Shown one piece after another: positions 32,575 to 39,639 of a DNA stretch of 64,000 bases. The notes under the pieces are model-generated. The model did not search any database. It was not told the DNA's origin and saw nothing but the letters and a program-made list of their open reading frames with translations. Position 1 is the stretch's first letter, and every line of letters begins with the position of its first letter. The stretch covers positions 1 through 64,000 of the forward strand of contig JACPWC010000114.1 in the NCBI GenBank assembly GCA_016197225.1. The letters are read 5' to 3'. Made by a program: the position numbers and the translations under genes. The DNA is from Chloroflexota bacterium (GTDB lineage: Bacteria; Chloroflexota; Anaerolineae; Anaerolineales; VGOW01).

Positions 32575-32647
32575 TGAGCCACAGAGGACTCGAACCTCTA
32601 ACCAAGGGCTTAAAAGGCCCCTGCTCTGCCAATTGAGCTAGTGGCCC
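32575..32647 (-). tRNA. tRNA-Lys (anticodon TTT)
   Basis: A 73-nt cloverleaf on the minus strand. The acceptor stem pairs GGGCCAC (plus-strand 32641-32647) with GTGGCTC, with one G-T pair; discriminator A, no encoded CCA. The D arm is GCTC/GAGC, the anticodon stem GGGGC/GCCCT with loop CTTTTAA and anticodon TTT, and the T loop TTCGAGT. It reads AAA and AAG. A consensus promoter lies upstream and a hairpin terminator 16 nt beyond the 3' end. Its promoter overlaps that of the divergent retron-like RNA. Confidence 0.96.
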
Positions 32648-32660
32648 GAGTGCGTCGCAG

Positions 32661-32699
32661 ATTTTAACACGCTGAACATGCCCCGTCAATGTGTATAAT
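32661..32699. promoter_or_regulatory. Overlapping divergent promoters: tRNA-Lys (minus) and retron-like RNA (plus)
   Basis: On the minus strand, TTGACG (plus positions 32684-32689) and TAAAAT (32661-32666) are 17 nt apart and fit the tRNA. On the plus strand, a perfect TATAAT lies at 32694-32699, 9 nt before the structured RNA; its -35 region (32671-32676) is poor. The two promoters share DNA, so polymerase at the strong tRNA promoter may hinder the other. Confidence 0.75.
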
Positions 32700-32708
32700 A
32701 CGCCAACT

Positions 32709-32825
32709 CGCCGGGCGGCTCTGGTGGAGCCTCAAGGCTCAGGCCGATGTTTCGTCGGCCAGGCGCAACTGCCAGCACAGAAGATAGAGGGTCGGATTGC
32801 ATCCGACTGGCAGAGCCGCCCGGCG
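32709..32825 (+). ncRNA. Structured RNA, candidate retron msr-msd
   Basis: A 117-nt segment closed by a perfect 15-bp helix between its ends: 32709-32723 (CGCCGGGCGGCTCTG) and 32811-32825 (CAGAGCCGCCCGGCG), the arrangement of retron a1/a2 repeats. Inside are four hairpins: GAGCC/GGCTC with loop TCAA (32727-32740); GGCCGA/TCGGCC with loop TGTTTCG (32742-32760); GGCG/TGCC (32762-32773); and, after a 17-nt unpaired stretch, GTCGGAT/ATCCGAC with loop TGC (32791-32807). The GTTTCG loop recalls the msr hairpin of retron Ec86. TATAAT 9 nt upstream would start transcription right at the first arm. The reverse transcriptase begins 9 nt after the second arm. A candidate priming G is 32723 or 32724. The msd part would be unusually short. 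Confidence 0.72.
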
Positions 32826-32833
32826 CCCTTCTT

Positions 32834-33787
32834 ATGAATCTGTTCAAGTCGCTCTTCAACACTGTCTCGGGTGGCCGGTCGCCTGCCGACCTGGCGAAAT
32901 GGCTCGACCTGCCGGAAGCTGAACTGCGCGAGTGGTTGACGAACAAGCCGGCCTGGGCGCGGGGCTACGAATACGCCCGCTTCTCGATCCCCAAACGGCG
33001 CGGCGGCGTTCGCGCCATTGAAGCGCCAAACAAGAAACTCAAAGCTCTGCAAAGGCGAATACTGCGCCGCCTGCTCAACCCGCTCAAGTTTCACCCGGCG
33101 GCCACCGGCTTCGTGCCGGGCCGCTCCATCGTGGACAATGCCCGGCCTCACGCCGGGCGCGGCGTGGTGATCAACATTGACCTCGCCGAGTTCTTTCCCA
33201 CCATCACTGCCGAGCGGGTGACTCAGGTCTTTCGCAGTTTAGGCTGGGGCGCAGAAGCGGCGACGATCTTGACTAACATTTGCGCTTACGAAGGCCGCTT
33301 GCCTCAAGGCGCGCCCACCTCACCGGCCCTCAGCAATCTGATCTGCCGCAAGCTGGACGAAAGATTTTCGGCGCTGGTCAAACGATACAAGGGCCAATAC
33401 ACGCGCTACGCCGACGACATTACCTTCTCATTCCCCGGCCTGGGACGAAACAAACGCCTGCGGCCCAAACCCAAAGGCCGCCCGCCGCTGGCCCGCCCGG
33501 CTCAAGGCGGCCCGGGCCGCACTCTGCTTACCCTCATCAAAACCATCGTCGAAGAAGAAGGCTTTCGCATCCAAATGAAAAAGAAGGTTCGTGTCCAACG
33601 CCCGCACCAGCGGCAGACTGCCACTGGCCTGGTTGTGAACCGCCAGGTGAACCTGCCGCGCACCACCCGCCGCCTGATTCGTGCCATGCAACATCGTCAG
33701 CGCCTGGACCAACTCGACGCCGAAGGACAGAGACGGCTGAAAGGGCTTGAGGCGCTCATGGACATGGTCAGCCGCCAACGTGGATGA
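32834..33787 (+). CDS. Retron-type reverse transcriptase
   Basis: A 317-residue RT started at the ATG at 32834, 9 nt after the structured RNA; the open frame extends upstream through that RNA but the RT domain starts here. Motifs in order: FSIPKRRGGVRAIEAP (50-65), TGFVPGRS (91-98), the retron-specific NAxxH as NARPH (102-106), INIDLAEFFPTI (113-124, first catalytic Asp), RLPQGAPTSPALSNL (155-169), YADD (192-195), and TATGLVVN (262-269), where most retrons have VTG. A Pro/Arg-rich insertion (about 200-228) separates YADD from the next motif. Retron RTs make a branched RNA-DNA from the adjacent RNA and act in phage defence. There is no clear ribosome binding site. The gene overlaps the next by 4 nt (ATGA). 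Confidence 0.9.
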   Translation: MNLFKSLFNTVSGGRSPADLAKWLDLPEAELREWLTNKPAWARGYEYARFSIPKRRGGVRAIEAPNKKLKALQRRILRRLLNPLKFHPAATGFVPGRSIVDNARPHAGRGVVINIDLAEFFPTITAERVTQVFRSLGWGAEAATILTNICAYEGRLPQGAPTSPALSNLICRKLDERFSALVKRYKGQYTRYADDITFSFPGLGRNKRLRPKPKGRPPLARPAQGGPGRTLLTLIKTIVEEEGFRIQMKKKVRVQRPHQRQTATGLVVNRQVNLPRTTRRLIRAMQHRQRLDQLDAEGQRRLKGLEALMDMVSRQRG

Positions 33788-34482
33788 TCGGCGCTCTCTT
33801 CATCTCCCCTCATTTTGACGACGCCGTCTTTTCCTGTGGCGGCCAAATCTACGACCGGGCACGGCGCGGCGAGCGCGTCGTTGTTGCCACCATTTGCGCC
33901 GCGCCGCCGCCTGCCGGTCAGCTTTCTCCCTTCGCCGCCAGCTTGCACGAACGCTGGAGCCAGTCTGGTCTGTTCAACTTTGATCGCGCCGCCGAAGATC
34001 GGGCGGCGCTGGCCGTGCTGGGCGCGACTCCGGTTCACCTCAACTTCCACGATTGCATTTACCGGCGCGCACCTGAAGGCGATTGGCTGTATGACTCTGA
34101 AGCCGCCATCTTTGGCAAGTTGTCGCCCCGCGAGTCGGCGATGGCTGACGAGGTAGCGGCGGCCCTGGCCGCCGTCGGGCCGCTGGCTCCGGGCGCAGAA
34201 ATCTACCTTCCATTTGGAGTCGGCAACCACGTGGATCACCAATTGGCGCGTTTGGCCGCTGAAAGATGGTTGTCCCAAACCGGGCAGAGCTTTCATCATT
34301 ACGCCGATTATCCTTACGCTCAGTCGGTGGCTGGCGGGGCCGAGGTGGCGATCACAGAATCGGCGAAAAAGGCCAAGCTTCAGGCGGTTCGAGCCTATAC
34401 TTCTCAGCTTTCCAGTTTTTGGGCCGACGACGCAAAATTGACGGAATCGGCGGGAAATTGGACTGAACGCCTGTTCGACTGA
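33784..34482 (+). CDS. PIG-L / LmbE-family deacetylase, putative retron partner
   Basis: A 232-residue protein of the PIG-L deacetylase family, zinc enzymes that remove acetyl groups from N-acetylglucosaminyl compounds such as mycothiol or bacillithiol precursors. The metal motif is SPHFDDAVFSCGG (His10, Asp12, Asp13 region), and the third ligand region is FGVGNHVDHQLARLA (about 143-157). The start overlaps the reverse transcriptase stop (ATGA), so the two are translated together; nothing else is between them. No thiol-biosynthesis partner is nearby. It may be the accessory or effector enzyme of the retron-like system, or simply a neighbour carried along. I do not recall this family among known retron effectors. 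Confidence 0.85.
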   Translation: MIGALFISPHFDDAVFSCGGQIYDRARRGERVVVATICAAPPPAGQLSPFAASLHERWSQSGLFNFDRAAEDRAALAVLGATPVHLNFHDCIYRRAPEGDWLYDSEAAIFGKLSPRESAMADEVAAALAAVGPLAPGAEIYLPFGVGNHVDHQLARLAAERWLSQTGQSFHHYADYPYAQSVAGGAEVAITESAKKAKLQAVRAYTSQLSSFWADDAKLTESAGNWTERLFD

Positions 34483-34483
34483 C

Positions 34484-34512
34484 TTGCTAAAAACAATTGA
34501 CTGTGTTATCAT
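34484..34512 (+). promoter_or_regulatory. Promoter of greA
   Basis: TTGCTA at 34484-34489, a 17-nt spacer and TATCAT at 34507-34512, directly after the stop of the deacetylase gene. Transcription should begin near 34519. Confidence 0.65.
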
Positions 34513-34528
34513 GCCCGCAATCCAAACA

Positions 34529-34558
34529 GAACTGAGAGGCCCTCTCAGTTCTTTTCTT
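34529..34558 (+). terminator. Intrinsic terminator inside the greA leader
   Basis: GAACTGAGAG (34529-34538) pairs exactly with CTCTCAGTTC (34542-34551), followed by TTTTCTTT. It lies between the greA promoter and the greA start codon (34580), so it would release a very short transcript or attenuate greA. It could instead end transcription from the retron-like unit. Confidence 0.8.
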
Positions 34559-34579
34559 TACCTACACAACATTCAACCT

Positions 34580-35050
34580 ATGGCCGAGCAAGTCACTTAC
34601 CTGACCCACAAGGGTCTCAAAAAGCTGGAAGAAGAACTCGAATATCTGCGCACCGTCCGGCGCGCCGAAGTGGCCGACCGTTTGCACCAGGCGATGGAAG
34701 ACGGCGAGCTGATTGAGAACGCCGAATACGAAGCCGCCAAGAACGAACAGGCATTTGTCGAAGGCCGCATTCTCACCGTTGAGACCATCCTCTCCGAGGC
34801 GGTGCTCATCGAAGAAGAAGAACGCTCGACCGGCATCGTCAACGTCGGCTCCAAAGTGCGCGTGCAGGAAGACGGCAGCAAACCCGAAGAGTACACCATC
34901 GTCGGCGCGGCCGAGGCCAACCCGGCCAAGGGGCTGATCTCCAACGAGTCGCCGCTGGGCAAGGCTCTGCTGGGCCGAAAGACGGGCGACGAAGTCAAGG
35001 TGAACGCGCCCGCCGGGGTGCTGTCGTTTCGGATTGTCAGGATTGATTAA
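34580..35050 (+). CDS. greA: Transcription elongation factor GreA
   Basis: A 156-residue GreA with the usual plan: an N-terminal antiparallel coiled coil carrying the acidic tip ENAEYEAAKNEQAFVEGRI (Asp/Glu pair near LIENAEYE), then a globular C-terminal domain (STGIVNVGSKVRVQEDGSKP, TIVGAAEANPAKGLISNESPLGKALLGRKTGDEVKV). GreA enters the secondary channel of RNA polymerase and stimulates cleavage of backtracked RNA. The ATG at 34580 fits the family start. Its leader contains an intrinsic terminator, and a second terminator follows the gene, so it is a single-gene unit. Confidence 0.97.
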   Translation: MAEQVTYLTHKGLKKLEEELEYLRTVRRAEVADRLHQAMEDGELIENAEYEAAKNEQAFVEGRILTVETILSEAVLIEEEERSTGIVNVGSKVRVQEDGSKPEEYTIVGAAEANPAKGLISNESPLGKALLGRKTGDEVKVNAPAGVLSFRIVRID

Positions 35051-35072
35051 TCCTGCTCACCAGAAACACATT

Positions 35073-35107
35073 AGCCCTGCGCGTCGCGATGCGCGGGGCT
35101 TTTTTTT
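35073..35107 (+). terminator. Intrinsic terminator of greA
   Basis: AGCCC-T-GCGC pairs with GCGC-G-GGGCT around GTCGCGAT, followed by eight T. It lies 22 nt after the greA stop. Confidence 0.9.
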
Positions 35108-35122
35108 AACTTTGAGGGCATT

Positions 35123-36658
35123 ATGCGCGAGTATTCCGAGATTGAAAAATTCCGATTAGCAAAACTGGAACGTTTGCGGGCGCGGGGCGAAGAACCTTAC
35201 CCGCCTCGCCTTCAACGCACTCACACCACCGGGGAAGCCGTCTCGGCCTACAAGGCCGCTCTGGCGGCGAGCGGAGCGAGCGCCGACCCGCACGACTCGC
35301 AAGTCAGGGCCATCGTCTGTGGCCGCATCCGTTCAATTCGGACGATGGGCAAGTCGGCCTTTGCCCACATTGAAGACGGCGCGGGCAAACTGCAACTCTA
35401 CTTCCGCGCCGACGAAGTTGGCGTTGAGGCGCTCAAGAACTTTCAGGCCGACCACGACCTGGGCGACTTTATTCAGGCCGAGGGCGTGATGGTGCAGACG
35501 AAGGCCGGCGAGATCACCCTGCGAGTGGCCTCGTTCCGCATGTTGGCTAAAGGCATCAGCCCCCTGCCTGCCGCCAAAGAAGAAGTAGTGGACGGTGAAC
35601 GCAAAGTATATTCGGCCTTCGACAACCCCGAAGCCCGCTACCGCCAGCGTTACGCCGATTTGGCCGTCAACCCTGAAGTGCGCGACATCTTCCACGCCCG
35701 GGCCAAAGTCGTGGCCGCCTTGCGCCGCTTTCTCGACATCAACGGCTTTCTGGAGGTGGAGACGCCGATCCTGCAACCGCTTTACGGCGGGGCGGCGGCG
35801 CGGCCTTTCACCACCCATCACAACCAACTGCACCAGGATTTGTACCTGCGAATTTCGTTCGAGCTTTACCTGAAACGCCTGCTGGTGGGCGGCCTTGAGC
35901 GGGTGTACGAAATTGGCCGCGACTTCCGCAATGAGGGCGTGAGCTTCAAACACAATCCGGAGTTCACCCAGCTTGAGTTCTATATGGCTTACGCCGATTA
36001 CAACGACGTGATGGCCCTCACCGAGTTGATGTTGTCAACCGTGGCTGAGGAAGTTCTGGGAACGCGCAAAGTGACTTATCAAGGCCACGAGATTGACTTC
36101 ACCCCGCCCTGGCCGCGAGTCACTATTCACGACGCAGTGCTGGAACGGTCGGGTATTGACCTGACTCAGTTCCCCGCCGCCGAGGCGCTGGCCGAGGCCA
36201 TGATTGCCAAAGGCCACAAGCCGGAACCAAAATCCACCCGTGGCAAGCTGATTGACAGTCTAATCGGCCACTACGTCGAGCCGAATTTGATCCAACCGAC
36301 GTTCCTGCTGGATTATCCGCGCGATATTTCGCCGCTGGCCAAGAGCAAACCGGGCGACCCGACGACGGTCGAACGATTTGAGTTATACGTGGCCGGCTTC
36401 GAGTTATGCAACGCCTTCACCGAGCTGAACGACCCGCTTGATCAGGAAGCGCGCTTTTTGGAGATGAGCCAGGATTACGCCGCCGGCGACGAGGAGCAAC
36501 ACCCGCTGGACGAAGATTATTTGCAGGCCATGCGCTACGGCATGCCGCCCAACGGCGGCTTCGGCATGGGCGTTGACCGCCTGACGATGTTGCTAACTGA
36601 CAAGGCCACCATCCGCGAAGTGCTGTTGTTCCCGCATTTGCGGACGAAAGAGGAGTGA
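35123..36658 (+). CDS. lysS: Lysyl-tRNA synthetase, class II
   Basis: A 511-residue class II LysRS. The N-terminal OB domain binds the anticodon (VRAIVCGRIRSIRTMGKSAF, HIEDGAGKLQLYF). The catalytic domain shows FLEVETPILQPLYGGAAARPF (motif 1), FRNEGVSFKHNPEFTQLEFY (motif 2), and GFGMGVDRLTMLLTDKATIR (motif 3). The length is normal. It starts 15 nt after the greA terminator, with little room for a promoter, so limited read-through may express it; no T-box leader is seen, unlike thrS and serS. tRNA-Lys(TTT) lies 2.5 kb upstream on the opposite strand. A toxin-antitoxin pair with its own promoter follows. Confidence 0.97.
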   Translation: MREYSEIEKFRLAKLERLRARGEEPYPPRLQRTHTTGEAVSAYKAALAASGASADPHDSQVRAIVCGRIRSIRTMGKSAFAHIEDGAGKLQLYFRADEVGVEALKNFQADHDLGDFIQAEGVMVQTKAGEITLRVASFRMLAKGISPLPAAKEEVVDGERKVYSAFDNPEARYRQRYADLAVNPEVRDIFHARAKVVAALRRFLDINGFLEVETPILQPLYGGAAARPFTTHHNQLHQDLYLRISFELYLKRLLVGGLERVYEIGRDFRNEGVSFKHNPEFTQLEFYMAYADYNDVMALTELMLSTVAEEVLGTRKVTYQGHEIDFTPPWPRVTIHDAVLERSGIDLTQFPAAEALAEAMIAKGHKPEPKSTRGKLIDSLIGHYVEPNLIQPTFLLDYPRDISPLAKSKPGDPTTVERFELYVAGFELCNAFTELNDPLDQEARFLEMSQDYAAGDEEQHPLDEDYLQAMRYGMPPNGGFGMGVDRLTMLLTDKATIREVLLFPHLRTKEE

Positions 36659-36671
36659 CTCAGAAGGCCAA

Positions 36672-36700
36672 TTGACAGGTCTTTTCGAGAGGCGTATCAT
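36672..36700 (+). promoter_or_regulatory. Promoter of the toxin-antitoxin pair
   Basis: TTGACA at 36672-36677, a 17-nt spacer and TATCAT at 36695-36700. The antitoxin starts at 36740. Confidence 0.8.
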
Positions 36701-36739
36701 CTCCTCACGCTATCGGGCAAGTCGCAAGAGAGTGAAAAG

Positions 36740-37006
36740 ATGACAAACCTTCAACTTCCAGATAACTTAGCAAAGCAGATACGGGAAACGGCTGAAGCGA
36801 TTGGGATAACGATCCCTGATCTGCTTCGCCAACTCATTTCAGATTACCGGCACAAACAGAATCAAGCTTTACCCGCCAGGCAACAAAGTAATGCAACTTC
36901 ACCTATAACCGAGCGTTTGAATGCAATTTATATAAAAGAGACATCGCCGTTGGACATGGCCCTATTCAAAATGCAAACCCTTTCGCTGGGCCGTGAACAA
37001 TGGTGA
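36740..37006 (+). CDS. Antitoxin of a MazF-type pair
   Basis: An 88-residue protein, expected to bind the toxin and repress the operon. The N-terminal 40 residues (LQLPDNLAKQIRETAEAIGI, TIPDLLRQLISDYRHKQ) look like a ribbon-helix-helix DNA-binding unit. The C-terminal half is polar and flexible and ends LDMALFKMQTLSLGREQW, suitable as a toxin-neutralising tail. It overlaps the toxin gene by 7 nt and has a consensus promoter. The GC content is lower than that of lysS and serS, suggesting acquisition. The exact antitoxin family is uncertain. Confidence 0.82.
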   Translation: MTNLQLPDNLAKQIRETAEAIGITIPDLLRQLISDYRHKQNQALPARQQSNATSPITERLNAIYIKETSPLDMALFKMQTLSLGREQW

Positions 37007-37362
37007 TTGAGCAGGGTGACATTTGGTGGGCAGAATTACCAGAACCGGCAGGATCTGAGCCTGGCTACCGACGGCCAGTCATCGTTGTTCAAAGCAATGA
37101 TTTCAATCGGAGTCGTATCCGCACAATTGTTTGTGTAGCACTCACTTCAAATGTAGCGCTGGCGGAAGCGCCAGGCAATGTTTTTATGCCCAGCAGCCTG
37201 ACTGGCTTGCAACGCGATTCTGTTGCGAACGTATCGCAGGTTGTCACTCTTGATCGAGGCTTTCTTACCGAGCGTGTTGGCCAGCTTGACTCCGATTTGC
37301 TGGAAGGAATTTTGGATGGCATAGAACTTGTCATAGGTCGGGGCCAATATTCAGGAGTTTAA
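37000..37362 (+). CDS. MazF/PemK-family endoribonuclease toxin
   Basis: A 120-residue toxin of the MazF/PemK fold: QGDIWWAELPEPAGSEPGYR at the N-terminus, RPVIVVQSNDFNRSRIRTIV (the conserved RPxxVxS element), then ALTSNVALAEAPGNVFMPS, LQRDSVANVSQVVTLDR and a C-terminal helix LLEGILDGIEL. Members cleave mRNA at short sequences in a ribosome-independent way. The Arg after GY and the Ser/Thr of the SQ/T segment, typical of the active site, are present. It is co-translated with the antitoxin. The next element is the serS T-box. Confidence 0.92.
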   Translation: MVIEQGDIWWAELPEPAGSEPGYRRPVIVVQSNDFNRSRIRTIVCVALTSNVALAEAPGNVFMPSSLTGLQRDSVANVSQVVTLDRGFLTERVGQLDSDLLEGILDGIELVIGRGQYSGV

Positions 37363-37374
37363 CTGAATCTTTAC

Positions 37375-37714
37375 TTGACGCATTCATCGCTCGCGGTATA
37401 ATCGCCCCAACTTTATAACCCAAAGACATAAAGAGACGTGTCACCGGGCAACTTTTCAGAGAGCCGCCGGACGGTGCGAGGCGGCAAGCCAACCAGGTGA
37501 TTTCCACTCTTGAGGCCAGAGCAAAAATGGCCTGTCGCCCCCGAAAGGTGTGGCCGGGTAAGCCCGTTATAGCGTTTGAGGTCGCAACTCCCACCCGACC
37601 CTCCCCCATTTTCACCCAACGAAAATAGGGGAGGGCAAGAGAAGGGTTCCGACAAAAGCAGGTGGCACCACGAGCGGCCCCTCGTCCTGCAAACGGATGA
37701 GGGGCCGTATTTAT
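37375..37714 (+). promoter_or_regulatory. Promoter and T-box riboswitch of serS (serine specifier)
   Basis: TTGACG (37375-37380) and TATAAT (37397-37402) form the promoter. The leader shows a stem I closed near TCACC (37441-37445) and GGTGA (37496-37500), followed at once by TTTCCAC; the specifier is TCC at 37503-37505, a serine codon. The antiterminator motif AGGTGGCACCACG is at about 37660-37672. The competing terminator pairs GGCCCCTCGTCC (37676-37687) with GGATGAGGGGCC (37695-37706) and ends GTATTTATTT. The specifier matches the downstream gene, so uncharged tRNA-Ser should switch on serS. Confidence 0.93.
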
Positions 37715-37733
37715 TTACTTGAAGGAGGCCATC

Positions 37734-39002
37734 ATGCTCGATCTAAATCTCGTTCGCAACCAAACTGACCTGGTCAAAGTGTCCATGAGCGCCAGGCGCT
37801 TTGACGCTCCAATTGACCGCGTGCTTGAACTCGACAGCCAGCGGCGGACTCTGCTCACCGAAGTGGAGCAACTCAAAGCCGAGCGCAACGCCGTCTCCAA
37901 AGAGATCGGCAAAATCAAGGACGCGGCGGAGAAGCAGGCTAAGATCGCCGAGCAGAAAGGCATGGGCGACCGCATCGCAACGCTCGACGAGCAGGTGCGG
38001 CAGGTAGAGGCAGAAATGGACGCCCTGCTCAGCGCCATCCCCAACCTGCTCGACCCGCGCGTGCCTGACGGCGACGACGACAGCCAGAACGTCGTCATCA
38101 AAACCGTCGGCGAGCCGAAGCAGTTGCCCTTTGAGACTAAGCCGCACTGGGACTTGGGCCAACAACTCGGCATCATCAACTTTGAGCAGGGCATCAAGCT
38201 CACCGGCTCGCGCTTCTACGTGCTTCACGGCGCGGGCGCGCGCCTGCAACGCGCCCTTATTTCCTGGATGCTCGACCTGCACACGCGCCGGCAGGGCTAC
38301 ACCGAAGTCTATACGCCCTTCATGGTCAAAGAGGCGACGATGTTCGGCGCCGGGCAACTGCCTAAATTCAGAGACAACCTGTACCGCGACGCCGAAGAGG
38401 ATTTGTGGATGGTGCCGACTGCCGAAGTGCCCGTTACCTGCCTGCACCGCGACGAAATTTTGGCCGCCGCTGATCTCCCCAAACGCTACTCAGCCTACAC
38501 CCCCTGCTTCCGGCGCGAGAAGATGGCCGCCGGGCGCGACGTGCGCGGCATCAAACGCGGCCACCAGTTCGACAAAGTGGAAATGTACATCTTCTCCCTG
38601 CCCGAAGAGTCAGACAAGGCGTTGGAGCAAATGCGCCAAGACGCCGAGCAGACCTGCGCCGAACTGGGGCTGGTCTATCGCGTCAAGCAACTCTGTTCGG
38701 GCGACGTGGGCTTCAGCGCCCGCACCACTTACGATCTTGAAGTTTGGGCGCCGGGCCAGAACGAGTGGCTTGAAGTTTCGTCCGTCTCAAACTGCGGCGA
38801 CTTCCAGGCCCGCCGGGCCAACGTGCGCTTCCGCCGCGAGCCGGCGGCCAAACCGGAGTTCGCCCACACCCTCAACGGTTCCGGCCTGGGCCTGCCGCGC
38901 ACCATGATCGCCGTCATGGAAAACTACCAGCAGGCCGACGGCTCTATTATCGTGCCGGAAGTTCTGCGCCCGTGGATGGGTGGAATTGACGTGATTCGTT
39001 AG
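37734..39002 (+). CDS. serS: Seryl-tRNA synthetase
   Basis: A 422-residue SerRS. The N-terminal antiparallel coiled coil that reads tRNA-Ser spans about residues 25-105 ([18 protein letters not shown]). The class II catalytic domain includes [19 protein letters not shown] (serine binding), [20 protein letters not shown] (motif 2), and [19 protein letters not shown] (motif 3). The ribosome binding site GAAGGAGG lies 7 nt before the ATG. It is controlled by a T-box leader with a matching serine specifier. The length and motifs are complete. Confidence 0.97.
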   Translation: MLDLNLVRNQTDLVKVSMSARRFDAPIDRVLELDSQRRTLLTEVEQLKAERNAVSKEIGKIKDAAEKQAKIAEQKGMGDRIATLDEQVRQVEAEMDALLSAIPNLLDPRVPDGDDDSQNVVIKTVGEPKQLPFETKPHWDLGQQLGIINFEQGIKLTGSRFYVLHGAGARLQRALISWMLDLHTRRQGYTEVYTPFMVKEATMFGAGQLPKFRDNLYRDAEEDLWMVPTAEVPVTCLHRDEILAAADLPKRYSAYTPCFRREKMAAGRDVRGIKRGHQFDKVEMYIFSLPEESDKALEQMRQDAEQTCAELGLVYRVKQLCSGDVGFSARTTYDLEVWAPGQNEWLEVSSVSNCGDFQARRANVRFRREPAAKPEFAHTLNGSGLGLPRTMIAVMENYQQADGSIIVPEVLRPWMGGIDVIR

Positions 39003-39059
39003 AATAACGAACTTGCCTTGCACAGTTTTACCGCAGAGAACACAGAGAAGACTCTTTAG

Positions 39060-39102
39060 TTTAGACCGACGCGGCTGCTTCGCAAAACCGCGTCGGTCTA
39101 AA
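39060..39102. repeat. Palindrome, family B copy 1 (AGACCGACGCGG)
   Basis: TTTAGACCGACGCGG (39060-39074) and CCGCGTCGGTCTAAA (39088-39102) form a perfect 15-bp stem with a 13-nt loop, in the serS-DUF456 spacer. A second copy of the core lies at 59586-59618. It is preceded by an ACCGCAGAGAACACAGAGAA repeat (39030-39049). Confidence 0.88.
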
Positions 39103-39116
39103 GTGTTTGTTTCTGG

Positions 39117-39638
39117 ATGGAACTCAACGAAACCACCCACTTCTTCATTGGCTTTCTGGCGTTTCTGGTCATGGCCGTCGGCCTGATCGGCACCCTCCTG
39201 CCCGCCCTGCCGGGCATTGAACTGATCTGGCTGGCAACGCTGGGCTACGGCGTCTTCAGCGGCTGGGGCAAGTGGGGAGTCTTCCTCTTCATCCTCATCA
39301 CGCTCACCCTCGTCGTCGGCGAAGTTGTCATCTGGTGGCTGACCAACACCACGGCGGCCAAAACCGGAGCCTCGTGGCAGGCTGTTCTCCTCAGCATCAT
39401 TCTGGGATTGATCGGCATGTTCGTCATCCCCGTGGTTGGCGCGCTCATCGGCGCAATGCTGGGCGTGTTTCTGGTGGAATATCGTCGGCGGCGAGATTGG
39501 CGCGAGGCGCTCAAAGCTACGACCGGCGTGTTGTGGGGCGCGGGCCTGTCGTTCGGGGCGCAAGTGATCTTTGCCCTGGCGATGATGGGTTTTTGGGGAT
39601 TGTGGTTTTACCTGCGGGCGCTCGAAATCGGAGTCTGA
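39117..39638 (+). CDS. DUF456-family membrane protein
   Basis: A 173-residue protein with four or five membrane spans and the DUF456 pattern: AFLVMAVGLIGTLLPALPGIELIW at the start, LVVGEVVIWWLTNTTAAKTG, IGMFVIPVVGALIGAMLGVFLVEYRRRRD and GLSFGAQVIFALAMMGFWGL. The Gly-rich middle segment with PVVG and GAxxG is diagnostic. The function of the family is not known. The start is 14 nt after a 15-bp palindrome and has no clear ribosome binding site. Its stop lies 1 nt from the stop of the convergent HEAT-repeat gene. Confidence 0.88.
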   Translation: MELNETTHFFIGFLAFLVMAVGLIGTLLPALPGIELIWLATLGYGVFSGWGKWGVFLFILITLTLVVGEVVIWWLTNTTAAKTGASWQAVLLSIILGLIGMFVIPVVGALIGAMLGVFLVEYRRRRDWREALKATTGVLWGAGLSFGAQVIFALAMMGFWGLWFYLRALEIGV

Positions 39639-39639
39639 G

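Noticed and set aside
32747-32833. Upstream extension of the reverse transcriptase frame
   Set aside because: It runs through the structured RNA and has no RT-family content; the ATG at 32834 is the sensible start.
36740-37362. Toxin-antitoxin pair as a novel defence system
   Set aside because: The toxin is a standard MazF/PemK protein with usual operon overlap; nothing new beyond its placement.
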